Part shown: one piece after another, positions 60,194-64,000 of the stretch
Numbering within the stretch: the first letter of the stretch is position 1
Layout: every line of letters begins with the position of its first letter
From: Takifugu bimaculatus
Lineage: Eukaryota; Chordata; Actinopteri; Tetraodontiformes; Tetraodontidae
Assembly (NCBI GenBank): GCA_004026145.2
Contig: CP034989.1
Coordinates: 5,151,749 to 5,215,748 of the forward strand
DNA length: 64,000 nt
Direction: 5' to 3'
Notes under the pieces: model-generated
What the model was told of the DNA's origin: nothing
The model's database searches: none
The model's input: the letters and a program-made list of their open reading frames with translations, nothing else
Program-made: the position numbers and the translations under genes

Positions 60194-62299
60194 CTGTGTA
60201 GGTGAAAGATGCCCATCAATTCAGTAATTTTAATAAGTATATCTCAGTACAGATGCTCTGATTTTCAAACTAGTTTCATGAACACATCATATAACATTTG
60301 AATAGAATTAATGGGATGCGTTAGTGCATGCCATGTGTGTAGAGGTCGAACTGAATCTGATTCATGGTGTTGCAAACCTTACAACATTGAAAATGTGTGA
60401 ATTTTTAAGTGCCAGAGAGAGAATAAAGCTCACCGGTGGTGGTCAGGTGGGAGCTTTTCATCCCTCGCTTCTTCATCAGGTACCGGATGGTCTGGAGTTG
60501 AGACACAATCTCATCCTTCTGTTCCCGAGCCACCGACTTCACACTGAAGACAAGAAGAAGGCCACAGCCATTTACCGGCAAGGTACCACAGTCAATTACT
60601 GCATATTAACAATATGCAGTAATTGACCTCGAAATGTACCTCGAAATATTTTTGCATCTACTCATATTATCTAAGAATAGGAAAGGATTATTCAAATGTT
60701 TTTCATTAACAGATGCATTCAAGTCTTCATTATAAACATGAAGCAGACACCATTGTTTAAACAAGGAGTGGTGCTCACACAACTGGAAACCAGATCACAT
60801 GCAAACTGGCCACTCACCAGTTAGTGAGCGGGTCCAGTTGTGTGAGAATGGAATTGAGCATCTTCTCCGTCTGAGCGAGCCTTTGTTCCAGCTCGTTCAA
60901 CTGGTTTTCTGCACACGAAGATGATAATTATTTGTCGCCAATATTCAAAAATGTTTGATATACAGAAAGCACTGATATGCAAAGCACAAAACCAGAGGCG
61001 TGACTGACTGACACACACCTGCTTCCACGGACTTTTTGGCCCCTTTTACGAAACTGGTTTTTTGCACCTGATCATCCGCAGTCTTGATCTGTGGGTGTAG
61101 GAGGACAAAATGATTCCCTAAGTTGATAAACTGTCAGAAACTCTCTTCATTGTCATGTTTTATACTTGCTTCACCTTTAAAAACTTGTATGCTGCAAACA
61201 CGCCCACCCCGATGGCGTACAGAGGCATCAGAGTGAACACATAGCCTTTGTTACTGTTGGCTTTGTACTTGTCGTTCTTCAGCTCTTGCTCCATGAGCTT
61301 CTTCATCTGTTGCAGGTTCTCAGCGCTCTGAGATGCACCTGGTGCGTTCATGCTAACTGGCTGTCCTCTCATCGAACCTGGACCAGGTCCTGTTGTTACC
61401 AAACCAAAAAAGTTGTAAAACACGTGTCATTAAGCGTGTATACATAAAGCTCCATGTGATGTCTATGAACATGATTTTAACTACAATGAGCACTTATTAA
61501 TTCAACTATGAAAATATAGTAAAACATGGAGCACACAAACAATTGATGCTCTGTATAACTGGATAAGTCATGTTTTTCCTGAAGCAATTATTTTTATTGC
61601 GTACTGATTCTCATATTTCTTGTACGTGCTGTGTGAGATTTCTATGAATCCCAGTCTGGTTTAATAAAGTTGTTTGATTTATACTAATAATCATTAAAAG
61701 TAATTGTGTTCTCATTATGAGAAATCCAATGAAAAAACGTTAAAGAAGACTAATGAAATCAGAGATCATGCATATAGTGAATGTGTAGTCAAATGTTTTT
61801 AATTAATTGATGAAGTCATGATATTGCTCCCTTAAAAAAAAAAAAAGACATTTCAGTACCAACTTAATTTGAGTTAAAACTACTTCAGTACAGCTCCAAC
61901 TGAAGGTTTTATTTTAACAGAACTATAAACCTACACCTAAAGGAGCAAGAAAGCTTATTTTTAAAAAACCTGTAAGAAACCACTGGGTGTGGCGTAAACC
62001 CAACATCTAATCATGTGTTGTCTTTTCACTATAGTCTCGGAAAAACAAAGAATTGCCAAACGCTTCCTGTGCACCAGGTTTACATCATAAACAGGACCCG
62101 AATGTCGGGGCAGAAAGCCCATCACGCAAAGATCATTCAGTTCCTCGGCGATCCAGATTAATTTACCTTTTCTAGAGTAACGGGGGTCAAACGTGTTTTC
62201 ACCCACAGTCCCGACGCCAAACAATCGGGGCAGGACGACAAACATTAGCAGCACGGCGGTGAAGGCCATGGCAGTCTGCTGGGACGTGGACAGAACCAT
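59838..62299 (-). CDS. RIC3/CCDC107-family protein, six exons, 324 aa
   Basis: Six exons (62167-62299, 61175-61389, 61019-61088, 60818-60908, 60434-60543, 59838-60193) join in exact phase (1,0,1,2,1) with GT/AG borders into 975 nt. I chose the ATG at 62299 (MVLSTSQQTAM) because it has A at -3 and G at +4 and matches the RIC3-style N-terminus; the frame extends upstream without another ATG. The protein has a membrane segment at about residues 10-28, a second at about 93-113 (GYVFTLMPLYAIGVGVFAAY), a coiled coil at about 140-195 (LNELEQRLAQTEKMLNSIL, QLDP), then a Glu-rich acidic tail ending LRRRNRPE. RIC-3 is an ER chaperone for nicotinic acetylcholine receptor assembly; CCDC107 shares this two-segment plus coiled-coil layout. 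The coiled coil reminds me of CCDC107 and the N-terminus of RIC3, so I leave the symbol open. The family is fairly secure; the orthologue is not. Confidence 0.82.
60434..60543 (-). CDS. RIC3/CCDC107-like gene, coding exon 5
   Basis: A 110-nt exon between acceptor CTTCAG|TGTGAAG and donor ACCG|GTGAGC. It encodes VKSVAREQKDEIVSQLQTIR and YLMKKRGMKSSH, the second helical stretch of the coiled-coil region. RIC3 has a comparable Gln/Leu-rich helix at this point. Confidence 0.78.
60818..60908 (-). CDS. RIC3/CCDC107-like gene, coding exon 4 (coiled coil)
   Basis: A 91-nt exon between acceptor TGCAG|AAAACC and donor ACTG|GTGAGT, ending in phase 2. The peptide ENQLNELEQRLAQTEKMLNS has leucines at heptad-like spacing. 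The following TQLDPLTN is the segment I find most like CCDC107. Confidence 0.8.
61019..61088 (-). CDS. RIC3/CCDC107-like gene, coding exon 3
   Basis: A 70-nt exon (residues 117-139) between acceptor CCACAG|ATCAAG and donor AGCAG|GTGTGT. It is rich in Lys and polar residues (IKTADDQVQKTSFVKGAKKS), a linker into the coiled coil. Confidence 0.75.
61175..61389 (-). CDS. RIC3/CCDC107-like gene, coding exon 2
   Basis: Encodes residues 45-116 from acceptor ACAACAG|GACCTG. It contains a Pro/Gly-rich linker, an amphipathic segment (ENLQQMKKLMEQELKND) and the second membrane helix. Two donors are possible: AAG|GTGAAG (chosen, closer to consensus, gives YKFLK then IKTADD) or nine bases further at CAA|GTATAA, which adds VKQ. 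Both keep the frame. Confidence 0.78.
62167..62299 (-). CDS. RIC3/CCDC107-like gene, coding exon 1
   Basis: Encodes residues 1-44: a short N-terminus, a hydrophobic helix (MAFTAVLLMFVVLP) and TFDPRYSRK. It ends at donor AAAAG|GTAAAT, phase 1. The helix probably acts as a signal anchor for ER insertion. Confidence 0.8.
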
Positions 62300-62480
62300 C
62301 CTCCGGGACAGGGACAAAGACAGCAGAAAGCAAACACGAAAGGAGCAAACGACAGCTCCGCGGCTGTATAATCCAATAAAAAGATGGGACGCGCAGACTA
62401 TGCGCCTCCAAACAGCTGTTTCCGCTCCGCCTCCTCAAACAGGAAGAACAACAGGATGTCCGGGGAAAGAATTTCAAAAT
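62300..62480 (-). promoter_or_regulatory. 5' UTR and probable promoter of the RIC3/CCDC107-like gene
   Basis: The region just upstream of the ATG has more CpG than its flanks and no transposon sequence that I recognise. It is a plausible TATA-less promoter and leader. The start site is not determinable here. Confidence 0.4.
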
Positions 62481-63046
62481 AAATTAAATCGAAACACTGA
62501 AGGACGCAAGAAAACGGTTAGTGTTACATTACCTCTCCTGCATTTACCTTTCTTATATAGTTCAAAGTATTTTAAAAGTTAAAACAAAGAACGTCACATA
62601 TTTATAACATAAAAGTCAGCAAAATAATTGATATTTATTGATAAGACAGGACACCGACGTGCTGTTTCTTAGTTTACTCAATCAACTTCAAGGTGAAAAG
62701 TGCAATGCGCATGCGCGCTACAAACACTCTCATAGAACTCACATAGAAATGGATAACACAGATCCAACAGTCCAAATAAACAGTTTCTATACTATCTATG
62801 TGGTTGTTAATCAATACACCACATTATCCCTGTTAAACCCTTTTGGGGGGGTTAACGTAAAGACTAACAGACCACCAGGGAAAGACTGATACAGCCTGTC
62901 AAGATAGTGCTTTATTTCTTCACAGTAAACACGTGCATATATCAGGAGTGGAGGGAGAGGTGGAACAAACGGGTCTGTGCCAAAACAAAAGTAAAAAAAA
63001 CAAACAGGGCATCTTAAAACATCAAAAACACAACGGTGGCCACAGC

Positions 63047-64000
63047 TAGTGATGTTTCTCTGACACGGGGCTTCGAACCACGCCCCAAAACTCGGTAGAG
63101 TTTTTTTCTGAAGCACTGCTCCGGAGCTCGCTTCAAATCACGTGACTGATGACGTTTAAACCACTTCACTGCTTCATTCTATCTGAATCAGCTGATTGGT
63201 TCGGTTCAATGGGCGGGGCTTTGAACAATTGGCGGGTCTCAGTTGTGTTTAAAAATGGATGAAACAGCGCAATACGTTGCCTATCTGGTCAATACCTTTT
63301 TGGATTGATTTGATTAGCGTTCGTATTGCTTTCGGTTTGCTTTCTAATTGCTTTGCAATGGAACCAAACAGGAAGAGATCTCAAGTCTGGGACCACTTGA
63401 AATGGTGCCGCCGAACAAGGTAAGTGTTACGAACATATTTTTCAACTCTTATTCACACAGTAACAAATAATAAACCACACACACACATCTCATTTTTAAT
63501 TTGCAGGTGAAGTGTTTGCTTTGTTCCCGACATATAATAACAACACGTCATGAATGATGAGGCATTACCGAGCCAAACATGAGAATGAAGCTGGTGGTGC
63601 TGCTGTGATGACGTTTCCACCAGGTGAGTGGGTGCTGTTCCAGGCAATATTAAGAGTAACTTTTAAACTTTACTGAGCAGGTTTGGGTGTATAAAATTAG
63701 TTAATTAACTAAATTAATCTTGTTCTGCTAACTTCCATATTTTAGGTAGCAGGAAGCAGGAGCTTGATGAAGCTCTAGTGGATTTCATAGTGAAAGATTC
63801 CCAGCCTTTCACTGTGGTGTCTGATCCTGGCTTCCGTGCTCTGGTGGCTAAACTGGATCCCACATGCACCCTTCCATCAAGGCAGACAGTTAAAGCCATG
63901 GTGGAGAGGAGGTATGTGGAAGAAAGGGAGAAGGCCAAGGCAGCCCTGCATAATGTTGACAGTGTCAGCTTGACTGCAGACATGTGGACTTCCATCAACA
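63047..64000 (+). mobile_element. hAT transposon entering the right edge, BED finger and transposase exons
   Basis: A putative 5' end TAGTGATGTTTC at about 63047 precedes a leader. The ATG at 63358 begins MEPNRKRSQVWDHLKW, the BED-finger start. A second exon carries the zinc ligands (VKCLLCSRH, then MMRHYRAKHENE). A third exon, open from 63746 to the window end, reads SRKQELDEALVDFIVKDSQP and ends LTADMWTSIN, the first catalytic Asp block of hAT transposases. Splice sites at 63420, 63624 (G|GTGAGT) and 63745 (TTTTAG) are good. The BED region has frame disagreements and a TGA (63551), so the copy looks defective. It continues beyond the window. Confidence 0.85.
63746..64000 (+). pseudogene. 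hAT transposase exon, partial at window edge
   Basis: Eighty-odd codons open to the last base: LVDFIVKDSQPFTVVSDPGF, PSRQTVKAMVERRY, NVDSVSLTADMWTS. This is the ZBED/Ac-type transposase core before the RNase H-like fold. The exon itself has no break, but the upstream BED exon does. It could be a live gene only if the apparent upstream frame problems are sequencing errors. Confidence 0.8.

Noticed and set aside
1..64000. A novel defence, biosynthetic or other multi-gene system
   Set aside because: The window holds two ordinary vertebrate genes and decayed transposons; no set of adjacent unknown ORFs suggests a system.

Overview
This window is vertebrate nuclear DNA, almost certainly from a teleost fish. 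The evidence is spliced genes with consensus splice sites, a Kv3.2-type potassium channel gene, and a typical fish transposon load: Tc1-like, pogo and hAT DNA transposons, an L2-type LINE with a TTGATT-type tail, RTE/Rex-like LINE pieces, Ty3/gypsy LTR elements and tRNA-derived SINEs. I saw no prokaryotic operon, CRISPR array, rRNA gene or convincing functional tRNA gene. The species cannot be named from this sequence alone.

Layout. Positions 656-51643 (minus strand) hold three coding exons of a voltage-gated K+ channel best matched to kcnc2 (Kv3.2): exon 1 (51089-51643, T1 domain), exon 2 (2712-3645, S1-S6 and pore) and exon 3 (656-814, cytoplasmic tail). The terminal exon lies beyond the left edge. 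Intron 1 is about 47.4 kb and carries most of the mobile elements. Notable residents are a SINE cluster (11.6-18 kb), a pogo deletion derivative (19.7-20.5 kb), a solo LTR (24.4-24.8 kb), a hAT-type hairpin MITE (29.6 kb), a dead L2-type LINE (35.1-37.4 kb), a pogo MITE (40.1-40.5 kb), an internally deleted Tc1-like element containing another hairpin element (44.5-45.3 kb), and a second solo LTR (45.4-45.8 kb). A GC-rich block at about 51.1-52.1 kb covers exon 1 and the presumed promoter.

From 53.8 to 56.05 kb is a composite of the 3' half of a gypsy pol gene (minus), a LINE reverse-transcriptase scrap (plus) and LTR-like sequence with 29-bp tandem units. A nearly full-length but broken Tc1-like transposon (57389-58892) follows. 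The second host gene, 59838-62299 (minus), has six exons whose reading phases join exactly into a 324-residue protein of the RIC3/CCDC107 family, with two membrane segments, a coiled coil and an acidic tail. The right edge (from about 63.05 kb) enters a degenerate hAT transposon with BED-finger and transposase exons on the plus strand.

Both host genes point the same way, with about 8 kb of transposon-rich sequence between them. A Kv3 channel belongs to the fast-spiking neuronal repolarisation machinery. RIC3-family proteins are ER factors for membrane-protein maturation. Nothing in the sequence shows that the two genes act together. I found no convincing undescribed biological system. The most informative observations are several transposon insertions with exact target-site duplications, nested insertions, and shared 3' ends among LINE copies.
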